Positions 1 through 10,890 of a stretch of 64,000 nucleotides of DNA are shown in pieces. A program made the translations under genes and the position numbers. Position 1 is the first letter of the stretch, and every line of letters begins with the position of its first letter. Source of the DNA: Anadara kagoshimensis. Taxonomy: Eukaryota > Mollusca > Bivalvia > Arcoida > Arcidae. Where the stretch lies: positions 21,771,424-21,835,423 of the forward strand of contig CM037870.1 of the NCBI GenBank assembly GCA_021292105.1, in the 5' to 3' direction. Under the pieces are notes generated by a model that searched no databases, was not told the origin of the DNA, and was given only the letters and a program-made list of their open reading frames with translations.

Positions 1-391
1 TTGTTGTTGTTTTTGAAATGGAGGAAATTCGTTTTAGAAGTATGTATGTTTAGTTCGTTTTTAAACATGTCACGTTGATCATAATTGGTCAAATTTTGGT
101 ACAATATTAAAATAAAATGAATGTCAAATGCAGAATTACTGAACCATGTTTAAGACAACCCATGTGCCATTATTTTTGTTTATTGTATTGGATTCGCATA
201 ACGTCATGATGTATATATATTATTAAATTCTTTTCGCTTCAGTTTTATATGCGTATAAAATTCAAAAACTCAACAACAAAAATTCAGTGATTTAAAATTT
301 TTTGTTTCAGTTTATTGGAATTAGAATTAAGCATAACTTTGAAGAAAATTTATTGTAAGACGTTAAAACCTTGAACATTTAATTATGACAT

Positions 392-403
392 AGCGCATGC
401 GCA
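392..403. promoter_or_regulatory. NRF1-type palindromic site upstream of candidate exon 1
   Basis: The sequence AGCGCATGCGCA matches the NRF1 consensus (YGCGCAYGCGCR) apart from its first base. It lies 45 bp before the candidate start codon at 448. NRF1 sites are common in TATA-less metazoan promoters close to transcription starts. CG is scarce around it, so the site stands out. Binding is inferred, not shown. Confidence 0.4.
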
Positions 404-447
404 ACGACATAGAAATTGTGCATAGAGCTTACGGAGGTTAGACAAAA

Positions 448-511
448 ATGCAACACCCAGCATGGTTGAAAAATTTTGGGTCAGCCTCTTCTTTTTTGGC
501 TTATTTCAGAG
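448..511 (+). CDS. ZNF384-like: Candidate first coding exon of the zinc-finger gene
   Basis: An ATG at 448 has an in-frame TAG at 439-441 just upstream and an A at position -3, so it is the first possible start in its frame. The frame reads MQHPAWLKNFG then SASSFLAYFR and stops on a strong donor, AGAG/GTATGT, leaving one base (G). The next recognised exon at 16231 begins with two bases (GA) before its frame, so G+GA gives glycine and the frame runs on into NINPDTMNNHD. An NRF1-type palindrome lies 45 bp upstream. This phase match, start context and donor are the whole evidence: I do not recognise the peptide as a known domain. An alternative is that translation begins at the ATG at 16251, or that another exon lies in the 15.7-kb intron. 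Confidence 0.55.
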
Positions 512-3369
512 GTATGTAGGTTTTTGTTTTTGTACCACACATTATATCTTCAGTTTTAGATATTAACAAATAATTTTGATGGACTTTTTGAGTTAATATA
601 TTCTGTAAAATGGAAGTTGTTATACATGGCGACATACCTTATTAAATGGCCGCGGTATTTTTGTTTTGGAGATCCACTGTTTTAATATTGCAGCAGTTCT
701 GTTTTGAACATTTTTTTTCTGATTTTATATCGCAAATTTTTGAAAATTTTACTTTGTCCATAATTAAATTTCATGATTGAATTCTTTAGCAATATTAAAA
801 AAAGTTTGTAAATCGCGTAATATCACTTTTAAGTTCGAGACTTACGATTAACCCGGCAAGCCAGCAGATGATTGAACTGTCTGCATTTTTGCTATTTTCT
901 GTATTTTATATGTATACATAACTGGCACCATTAATAATAATAAGACTCCGTTCGATGTGAACAAAATAATGAAAATTAAAAACAAAATTTCTAATAATTT
1001 TATTTGAAAAAAAAATCGTTTTTGAGACAAGCGATTCTGTAAATGCGCATGTCCAAACCTAATCAGGAATTTTATGCACAGTACACACATACATGATGCC
1101 AAAATGCATCATTTAACTAGGTTTAAGATTTTTCCATCATTGTTGTTTTTTATCCGTTTTTTTTTTTTTTTTTACCATCGAGGGTTGTGACTTGAATTTT
1201 ATACAAGGTTATAGAGAAAATTATTCTCAAAAAATGTTTTCGATGGTGAACTTGTCATGGCGGCAGGGTTAAGAAATTCGGTCTCAAAAATTATTCAATC
1301 CGTGCCATCTAAATGTAAATGAACCACAATATGCTTTTGTCTATTATTTTTGTAAAATATGATTTTTAAGTTTGTTAAATGGTTTTTGCATAGTTGGTAT
1401 TGTTTTTGTTTTTTTTTCCGAGCAAATATATTTTTTATGTTGACTTGACCCAATGTAGCACATACCCATTTGTTAGTGATATTTTAAAAGAAAGCAGCTA
1501 TTGGTTATTTTAAAATTTCCAAAAATTAGATTTTGTATTACTTACATTTCATGAAAAACATTTGATTTGTGCCATTACCATTTTAAAAGGGAATTTAATG
1601 TGTGTTAGTTCAATTTGCAAGTGCTTTCAGCAAGTGCGCATGCGCCAGTAATACAAATGAAACAAATGCATATTTTTTTTATATATATATATATTTTCAA
1701 TTTCAATTCTTTGAGGTTCTCAAATGAAAATTTATAAACCTAGCTTTATAGTTTTTAATGAGGTAAAATGCATTATGTTCCAAGGCATGTTCGGAAGAAA
1801 CATGATTCTCCGTTGTGTCATTTTGATATTTTTAAAATTAAAATTGCTCTTTTATTGCATACATATAATACTACTTTCATGCATATCTTGTAGAAATGAA
1901 AAGTTTTTAATTGATAGAATTTTATATTCGAAGTTATAACATCTTTCTAGTTTATTATGTAAAAAATCTGATTTTAACTTGGATAAAACTGCATGATCTC
2001 AGTTAAAGTCAGAAAACAACCTTGTTTTATCCCATTCTAAATTGACAGGAAATTATTTTTTTCCGTTAAACCCAAACCCAGGTCTAGGTAAGTTAAAGCC
2101 ATCTTAAGAGGTATTAAGTATTTATAACCATTAAGAAAGCTTTGAGCTACCTATCAGCCAGCCCTGGGTTTTTGACACATAATTTTATCCATGAAAAAAA
2201 AAACACCCAAAGTTTCAAAGGGTCAAAGGATATAAATATTGCAGTGTTTACACTAATTACTATATTATCATTGTTATACATGGTCACATACATCAAAACT
2301 GCTTAGTGATTACATTTAATATATAAAAAAATATATATAATACAAAAATTTTATTTTTATAGGATTCTCAACATGAAATATATCAATAGATTGGTCATAG
2401 ATCTGCAAAAATATAATCTGTCCAGTGAGTGGAAATTTATCAATGTCCTGATTGTAAATTATATAAAGTCTTGGACTTCATAAGGAAATTTCTACCCTTG
2501 CTATCAACAATTACCAGTAGTGAACAAAAACATTAGATTCACCAGTATGCCATATGATATATATGCTACTTAATGTTGCCCAGAACTGTAAAGCAATAGT
2601 CAACATTTTCCTGTAAAAATAATGTTTATCCAAGAATGTACAATGCTAACTTATTCAGTTACCATTGAAAATTATTGTTCTGCATAATGTTATTGGGTAT
2701 CACATGGTATGTTGGTGTGCCTCATTATAATGTAGCTGTCTGCTTTGTATACATGTATACACCAACATGTAACTGGGTCACCTAATAGGGTCCACATCTA
2801 CATCTTGTTAGAAATCTCAGATTTTGTACCCAAGTATGAAAGGGTTCCCCACGATTTGACATTATAGAAACAAACATTGCCAGACAGAATTGTTTCATAT
2901 TTATGACACAATTTCTATTTTAGGTGATTGTTCTTATACCAGAAAATGACAAATTCATGCTGGTCACATAACAAGATTGGCATACCCTACAGTAATGTAC
3001 AGCAGAATATGAATCAGACTTCAATTTTTTTTGGTTATATCCAGGTGTTTGAGTTTTCATTCAAAAAAGATTACAAAGTTATCCAAGTTGTTGAAATTCT
3101 ATTCTGTTCTACTTTATGCCTGTAACTCTGTAAATGTTTGTCACTTTAGTTCAGGACCCATTTGTTTATTTAACCATTTGGTTAGTTAAATTAAAAATTT
3201 CATTGAAGTTGAAAATATGAATTAAAGCCATACAATTTTACTACCCTGGTAATTAGCTTATTGTCAATAAAAATGCATGCATTATTTTTTTAAACTATTG
3301 GATCTTTGAACATCTTGGTCCCAGATTATTACCTTTTATCAATTATCTTGTTATCTCAACCAATTCTAA
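512..3369 (+). other. Intron 1, 5' part: AT-rich, no gene seen
   Basis: I see no coding exon here. Small ORFs at 848-1102 (-), 1724-1939 (+) and 2928-3125 (+) have low-complexity composition and no recognisable domain. A second NRF1-type palindrome lies at 1635-1646, and an ATGGCGGC box at 1257. The rest is AT-rich with homopolymer runs. Confidence 0.6.
1635..1646. promoter_or_regulatory. Second NRF1-type palindromic site
   Basis: TGCGCATGCGCC matches the NRF1 core (GCGCATGCGC) and lies 1.2 kb downstream of the first such site, in intron 1. It could mark an alternative promoter, but no phase-compatible exon was found just downstream. Confidence 0.3.
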
Positions 3370-3680
3370 TGATTTTTGGGATCGGGCTGTTGGTATTCCT
3401 CATATTCTTTTTCTTTACCTTTGAGGACCTTGATGGCTGATATGCTGGCTAGCCTAACATTGGATCACACCATTTCTTTTTGCCAAGGTTCAAATCCTGC
3501 CCAAGCTGGTCCAGAAACAAGAAATTTTGCTGGTTTTGTTTCCCAAAGTTGTTGTTTTTTTTTCTTTTGTTACTCAGGGTTTCTTCACTATCCTAAATTG
3601 ACAACATCAATGTAAGTGAAAGAATCTTGATTCTGGTATAAACCACCATTACTCCAACCCTTTCTTTAACTTCAGAGTCT
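3370..3680 (+). mobile_element. tRNA-derived SINE copy
   Basis: A GGTTCAAATCC B box lies at 3487-3497 and a degenerate A box (TGGCTGATATGCTGG) about 50 bp upstream. Downstream, the 3' body carries the run AGTGAAAGAATCTTGATTC, a motif I associate with mollusc SINE tails; a related stretch recurs near 19.7 kb. The ends are not sharply defined. The 79-residue ORF across it is accidental. Confidence 0.6.
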
Positions 3681-4479
3681 TTTTTACAAATTGTAAACTG
3701 AAGTAAATATTGTGTTATTTAGAATTAAACCCCCATACTTCATACAAATTTGTACAAGAAGAATTTAGTGGCTACCATCTTTATTATGGTATTGTTCATT
3801 GTAGTGGAAAGAGGTTGATTTTTCTTGTTAGAAATGAATAAATGCAAGTGGTAGAGATGATTTTAAGTGGAATGAATAAAAATAGGATATATATATATAT
3901 ACCGTAATAATTATTATCCTTAAATTACAATTTTCAGAATGATTGAATAGGGGAAAGACTACATTAACTTTTTAGGGCAAATATTCATTTTCATGTATGT
4001 TGCTATGGTGATTATTTTTCAGTTCATCAAAAATTAATGCTTGATTAAACAAAAGATACTAATTGTATGGTGCATAGATTTAAAAAAAAATTGAAATATA
4101 TTGCATTGCTATAGTAACCAACATTTCTGTAATAGATATTATATATATTTATTTCTGTTCTTTTGTGAAGAATTTTTCTATTGTTGAAGTGTACATTTAA
4201 CTCATGCATCTGAAACCCAAGATGAGCACTATTACTTTTAATAGTAAAACAGTAAAATAGCTTGTTTCAACCAAATTGGTTCTAATTTGAAACATCAAGA
4301 GTTGGTAAAATTGTCTGCCGGTAGTTTTGTTTCACACCTGGGAAAAATTGAACAAACATTTTTTGTATGCACTCTTGACTTTCTCTTCAAGTTTTTAAAT
4401 TTAGGTTTCAAACAGAACTGATCTTGCAATTCCTCAAACATCATTAAAAATGGTTCTTAGATTACAGAATGTTAGCTGG
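3681..4479 (+). other. Intron 1: unremarkable AT-rich sequence
   Basis: No exon, RNA gene or mobile-element signature was recognised; there is a short AT run near 3890. Confidence 0.5.
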
Positions 4480-4808
4480 CTAGGCCTCTGGATGACATCA
4501 TTTACATGTACTGAACAATGCACTAAATTGACCATACAAGGACTGGCTAGGCCTCTGGATGACATCATTTACATGTACTGAACAATGCACTAAATTGACC
4601 ATACAAGGACTGGCTAGGCCTCTGGATGACATCATTTACATGTACTGAACAATGCACTAAATTGACCATACAAGGACTGACTAGGCCTCTGGATGACATC
4701 ATTTACATGTACTGAACAATGCACTAAATTGACCATACAAGGACTGGCTAGGCCTCTGGATGACATCATTTACATGTACTGAACCATGCACTAAATTGAC
4801 CATACAAG
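4480..4808. repeat. 67-bp tandem repeat, about 5 copies
   Basis: The unit starts GGCTAGGCCTCTGGATGACA and ends in CATACAAGGACT. Five nearly identical copies follow head to tail, differing at only a few sites (GACTGG/GACTGA, GAACAATG/GAACCATG). Such low divergence implies recent amplification. Confidence 0.95.
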
Positions 4809-5310
4809 GAACAGTATGCATGTCTTCAAAGTGCTACGAGTTTGTGATATAAAAACTAAGAATAAATATGTCACAAATAGATGCCACTGGATAATATAAC
4901 TCATTATTTTTAATAGCAAACTTTTTGTCTTTTATTGATAAAAAACCCATTGATGGCTGTATTAGCCATTGCTCTAGATTTGACAAAATCTGCATCAATT
5001 TATTTTACTGAAAACTTTAGTATCAATATGAGGCTTCTGGCTTTATCCTGATTGAGTTCCATTTTACTTACCTGTAACCTCACCTAGCATTAATTTGATA
5101 TTTTCTTGATACCTTTGCTATATGAGACTTAGTTCATAGAGAACAATAGAAATTAATTACAGGTAAACTACAGCCTATTTCATGATAAAATATATCATAA
5201 AAAATAAAAATCTAAATTATAATATAAGTAAAAAAAGTCTTTTATATAATATGATATCTATATATAGGTTTTTATAGTGCCAATTATATAAAAAAGTTAC
5301 TGGATCAATT

Positions 5311-5912
5311 TTTAACTTACCTGAAAGAAGGTCATGTGAGCTTATGGCATAGCAAAACGTGTGTATCTACGTGCATACATGCATGTGTGCATATGTGCGT
5401 GTGTCGTTAACACCTATTTTTGACTTTTCTTCTGAAACTACCATACAGATTTTTTATGAAACTTGGTCGGAAGTATATATGCCCGATTCAATTCACCGGC
5501 CATGGCTTTCATAACTAGGTCAAGGGGTGCAAAAAACTTAAAAAATCTTCTTCTCTGGAACCAATGTTTGGATAAAAATCTGTAGTGATATTTGGCTTCT
5601 CTAGGGTCTTAAGCCTATGATTTGCTCATTTGGTGAAATTCATTAAATAATAGAATACACGTTTTTTGTGTTTAATTTTGAAAAAAAACATAAAATTGCT
5701 TCAGACTGTTATAACTAGTCTAGATAATTTGATCAGATATTGAGATGGGGTTTTCAGTTTTGAAATATTCTTGTAATTACCCTCAAAATAGAGTCAAAGT
5801 CAATTATGAAGGTCATGACCTAATTTTTGACCTCTGATTTTATTTATTATCTGGACAACTATTAACTTTTTGTATAGGCATGTATATTAGAATGTTGTAG
5901 GTATTGATATTG
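5311..5912 (+). mobile_element. 5' part of a dispersed AGCTCACCTG-type element
   Basis: It begins with a degenerate head (TTAACTTACCTGAAAGAAGG, then GTGAGCTTATGGCAT), followed by a GT-rich stretch and the same body seen in forward orientation at 17124 and in reverse at 53840-54065 and 61000-61515. It carries AACTTTTTGTATAGGCATG, the start of the tandem core found in other copies, and then breaks off at the 21-bp minisatellite. No coding capacity was seen, so it is non-autonomous. Confidence 0.6.
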
Positions 5913-5913
5913 G

Positions 5914-8464
5914 TCTGTTACTCCTCCAACATTTTCTGTTACTCTTCCAACATTGTCTGCAACTCCTCCAACATTGTCTGCAACTCCTCCAACATTGTCT
6001 GTTACTCCTCCAACATTGTCTGTTACTCCTCCAACATTGTTTAATACTCCTCCAACATTACCTCTACTCCTCCAACATTGTCTGCAACTCCTCAATCATT
6101 AACTCCTCCAACATTTTCTGCAACTCATCAATCATTAACTCCTCCAACATTGTTTGCAATTCCTCCAACATTAACTCCTCCAACATTGTCTGCAACTACT
6201 CCAACATTAACTTTTCCAACATTGCCTGCAACTCCTCCAACATTGTCTGTTATTCCTCCAACATTTTCTGTTACTCTTCCAACATTGTCTGTAACTCCTC
6301 CAACATTGTCTGCAACTCCTACAACATTGTCTGTTACTCCTCCAACATTGTTTGTAATTCCTCCAACATTGTCTGCAACTCCTCCAACATTGTCTGTAAC
6401 TCCTCCAACAATGTCTGTAACTCCTCCAACATTGTCTGCAACTCCTCCAACATTTTCTGTTACTCCTCCAACATTGTTTGTAATTCCTCCAACATTGTCT
6501 ACTCCAACATTGTCTGCAACTCCTCCAACATTGTCTGTTACTCCTACAACATTGTTTGTAATTCCTCCAACATTGTCTACTCCAACATTAACTCTTCCAA
6601 CATTGTCTGTTACTCCTCCAACATTGTCTGTTACTCCTCCAACATTGTCTGTAACTCCTCCAGCATTGTCTGCAACTCCTCCAACATTGTCTGTAACTCC
6701 TCCAGCATTGTCTGCAACTACTCCAACATTGTCTGTAACTCCTCCAGCATTGTCTGCAACTTCTCCAACATTGTCTGTAACTCCCCTCCAGCATTGTCTG
6801 CAACTACTCCAGCATTGTCTGTTACTCCTCCGACATTGTTTGTAATTCCTCCAACATTGTCTGTAACGCCTCCAACATTGTCTGCAACTCCTCCAACATT
6901 GTTTGTAATTCCTCCAACATTGTCTACTCCAACATTAACTCCTCCAACATTGTCTGTAACTCCTCCAACATTTTCTGTTACTCCTCCAACATTGTTTGTA
7001 ATTCCTCCAACATTGTCTACTCCAACATTGTCTGCAACTCCTCCAACATTGTCTGTTACTCCTACAACATTGTTTGTAATTCCTCCAACATTGTCTACTC
7101 CAACATTAACTCTTCCAACATTGTCTGTTACTCCTCCAACATTGTCTGTTACTCCTCCAACATTGTCTGTAACTCCTCCAGCATTGTCTGCAACTCCTCC
7201 AACATTGTCTGTAACTCCTCCAGCATTGTCTGCAACTACTCCAACATTGTCTGTAACTCCTCCAACATTGTTTGTAATTCCTCCAACATTGTCTACTCCA
7301 ACATTAACTCCTCCAACATTGTCTGCAACTCCTCCAACATTTTCTGTTACTCCTCCAACATTGTTTGTAATTCCTCCAACATTGTCTACTCCAACATTGT
7401 CTGCAACTCCTCCAACATTGTCTGTTACTCCTACAACATTGTTTGTAATTCCTCCAACATTGTCTACTCCAACATTAACTCTTCCAACATTGTCTGTTAC
7501 TCCTCCAACATTGTCTGTTACTCCTCCAACATTGTCTGTAACTCCTCCAGCATTGTCTGCAACTCCTCCAACATTGTCTGTAACTCCTCCAGCATTGTCT
7601 GCAACTACTCCAACATTGTCTGTAACTCCTCCAGCATTGTCTGCAACTTCTCCAACATTGTCTGTAACTCCCCTCCAGCATTGTCTGCAACTACTCCAGC
7701 ATTGTCTGTTACTCCTCCAACATTGTTTGTAATTCCTCCAACATTGTCTGTAACGCCTCCAACATTGTCTGCAACTCCTCCAACATTGTTTGTAATTCCT
7801 CCAACATCGTCTACTCCAACATTAACTCCTCCAACATTGTCTGTAACTCCTCCAACATTGTCTATAACTCCTCCAACATTGTCTGCAACTCCTCCAACAT
7901 TGTCTGTAACTCCTCCAACATTGTCTATAACTCCTCCAACATTGTCTGCAACTCCTTCAACAATGTCTGCAACTCCTTCAACAATGTCTGTTACTCCTCC
8001 AACATTGTCTGCAACTCCTCCAACATTGTCTGTAACTCCTCCAACATTGTCTATAACTCCTCCAACATTGTCTGCAACTCCTTCAACAATGTCTGCAACT
8101 CCTTCAACAATGTCTGTTACTCCTCCAACATTGTCTGTAACTCCTCCAACATTGTCTATAACTCCTCCAACATTGTCTGCAACTCCTTCAACAATGTCTG
8201 TAACTCCTCCAACATTGTCTATAACTCCTCCAACATTGTCTATAACTCCTCCAACAATGTCTGTAACTCCTCCAACATTGTCTGCAACTCCTTCAACAGT
8301 GTCTGCAACTCCTTCAACAATGTCTGCAACTCCTTCAACAGTGTCTGTAACTCCTCTTACATTGTCTGCAACTCCTTCAACAATGTCTGCAACTCCTTCA
8401 ACAGTGTCTGTAACTCCTCTTACATTGTCTGCAACTCTTCCAACATTGTTTGCAACTCCCCCAG
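5914..8464. repeat. 21-bp minisatellite, about 120 units, with higher-order structure
   Basis: The basic unit is ACTCCTCCAACATTGTCTGYA, with 15-bp and other short variants such as TCTACTCCAACATTG. A higher-order block of about 887 bp is repeated: the stretch from about 6467 to 6840 recurs nearly unchanged about 887 bp downstream. Because 21 is divisible by three, several frames stay open and encode TPPTLSV-type heptads (255, 312 and 276 codons on +, 71 codons on -). The 887-bp period is not divisible by three, so the frame breaks between blocks. There is no splice or start context to support translation. It lies in intron 1. Confidence 0.95.
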
Positions 8465-9070
8465 TTGGTGTAGTGGTGGGGGATGTACATGGTTGTTCTG
8501 TGGATGACTAAAGCACATGCTAATTTCTATACCCTATATTGCTGGGATTTTGATAGTTAATATACTTTTGTCAGTTGGTCCCTTAAGGAAGTCAAAACAG
8601 CTTGATCAGTATATATCTTTATCATTTTATATATGAATTAAAAAAATGAATAAAATTGATTATTTATCATTAGATCTTATACATGTTTATATAACAAATA
8701 TAAAGGACACTAAATAGCACCAGAATTTGCTCTACTGGACAAAGATGCAAGATGGTTTTATTTATTTATTTATGTACCTATAACTACACAATGACAAATG
8801 TACCACAGACATATAAACATTTCATCATTTCACAGTTTTTGTCAAACATCTTGTTATTTGTGAAATCAAAATTGACTGAACTTTGAAAATATCTGTAAAT
8901 AACACATAAGTTTTACAACACATGTATTATATAATCTTTTCTTCATTTCTGATTGATAGTTATTCAAACAAATCTTTATAAGCTGTCTTACACGTGTAAC
9001 TACAACATCTGTGTATACTTTTTCTTGTCAGGGATGCGTTTTGACTTAGTTTTATCAGAGATCAAGAAAA
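8465..9070 (+). other. Spacer between minisatellites, no gene seen
   Basis: About 600 bp of AT-rich, non-repetitive sequence with no recognised exon. Confidence 0.5.
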
Positions 9071-9989
9071 TACATGTCTGTACATCCTGGTCCACCAGTA
9101 ACACTACACACATACATGTCTGTACATCCTGTCCACCAGTAACACTACACACATACATGTCTGTACATCCTGGTCCACCATTAACACTACACACATCAAT
9201 GTCTGTACATCCTGGTCCACCAGTAACACTACACACATACATGCCTGTACCTCCTGGTCCACCAGTAACACTACACACATCAATGTCTGTACATCCTGAT
9301 CCACCAGTAACACTACACACATACATGCCTGTACATCCTGGTCCACCAGTAACACTACACACATCAATGTCTGTACATCCTGGTCCATCATTAACACTAC
9401 ACACATTCTGTACATTCTGGTCCACCATTAACACTACACACATACATGTCTGTACATCCTGGTCCACCATTAACACTACACACATCAATGTCTGTACATC
9501 TTGGTCCACCAGTAACACTACACACATTCATGTCTGTACATCCTGGTCCACCATTAACACTACACACATTCTGTACATTCTGGTCCACCATTAACACTAC
9601 ACACATCAATGTCTGTACATCCTGGTCCACCAGTAACACTACACACATTCATGTCTGTACATCCTGGTCCACCATTAACACTACACACATTCTGTACATT
9701 CTGGTCCACCATTAACACTACACACATCAATGTCTGTACATCCTGGTCCACCATTAACACTACACACATACATGTCTGTACATCCTGGTCCACCATTAAC
9801 ACTACACACATCAATGTCTGTACATCCTGGTCCACCATTAACACTACACACATCAATGTCTGTACCTCCTGGTCCACCAGTAACACTACACACATCAATG
9901 TCAGTACATTCTGGTCCACCAGTAACACTACATACATCAATGTCTGTACCTCCTGGTCCACCATTAACACTACACACATCAATGTCTGT
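9071..9989. repeat. 42-bp minisatellite, about 22 units
   Basis: The unit reads ATGTCTGTACATCCTGGTCC followed by ACCAGTAACACTACACACATAC, with AGTAAC/ATTAAC and short variants such as ACATTCTGTACATTCTGG. The unit is a multiple of three, so overlapping ORFs are open on both strands; none looks like a real protein. Confidence 0.95.
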
Positions 9990-9999
9990 GGTCAATCAG

Positions 10000-10890
10000 G
10001 GAAATAACTTACCACCAGTCACCTAAAGTAAAAAGGTTAAAGGTAAATAACTTACCACCTGTCACCTAAAGAAAAATGGTCTATGGGAAATAACTTACCA
10101 CCAGTCACCTTAAGTAAAACAGTAAAAGGTAAATGACTTACCACCAGTCACTTTAAGTAAAACGCTTAAAGGTAAATAACTTACCACCTGTCACCTAAAG
10201 AAAAATGGTCTATGGGAAATAACTTACCACCAGTCACCTAAAGTAAAACAGTAAAAGGTAAATGACTTACCACCAGTCACCTAAAGTAAAACGCTTAAAG
10301 GTAAATAACTTACCACCTGTCACCTAAAGAAAAATGGTCTATGAGAAATAACTTACCACCAGTCACCTAAAGTAAAACAGTAAAAGGTAAATGACTTACC
10401 ACCAGTCACCTAAAGTAAAACGCTTAAAGGTAAATAACTTACCACCAGTCACCTAAAGTAAAACGGTTAAATATAATTACCTTACCACCAGTCACCTAAA
10501 GTAAGAAGGTTACCTATAGTAAAATGGTCAATGGGAAATAACTTACCACCAGTCACCTAAAGTAAAACGGTTAAAGGTAAATGACTTACCACCAGTCACC
10601 TAAAGGTAAATAACCTACCACCAGTCACCTAAAGTAAAATGGTTAAAGGTAAATAAGTTACCACCAGTCACCTAAAGTAAAATGGTCAAAGTAATAACTT
10701 ACCAGCAGTCACCTAAAGTAAAACAGTAAAAGGTAAATGACTTACCACCAGTCACCTAAAGTAAAATGGTTAAAGGTAAATAAGTTACCACCAGTCACCT
10801 AAAGTAAAATGGTCAAAGTAATAACTTACCAGCAGTCACCTAAAGTAAAACAGTAAAAGGTAAATAACTTACCACCAGTCACCATTAGTA
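10000..10890. repeat. 43-bp minisatellite, about 20 units
   Basis: The unit contains GGTAAATAACTTACCACCAG then TCACCTAAAGTAAAACGG. Alternating variants (AAAGGTAAATGACTTACC, CTATGGGAAATAACTTACC) give a higher-order pattern of about three units. It follows the 42-bp array directly, and the two share an ACCACCAGT-like junction near 10010. Confidence 0.93.

Noticed and set aside
848-1102. 84-codon minus-strand ORF in intron 1
   Set aside because: Phe/Leu/Ile-rich from AT-rich DNA, without domain, start context or neighbours.
1257-1320. ATGGCGGCAGGG start followed by a possible donor (AAAT/GTAAAT), as an alternative first exon
   Set aside because: Spliced to 16231 the junction codon would be T+GA, a stop; the ATGGCGGC may be only a YY1-like box.
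6078-8511. Long ORFs of 255, 312 and 276 codons encoding TPPTLSV-type heptads, mucin-like in look
   Set aside because: They run through a 21-bp minisatellite in an intron, are open in other frames and on the other strand, have no splice or start context, and the higher-order period breaks the frame.
8953-10026. ORFs on both strands across the 42-bp array (up to 213 codons)
   Set aside because: The unit is a multiple of three, so open frames are automatic; both strands are open and neither gives a plausible protein.
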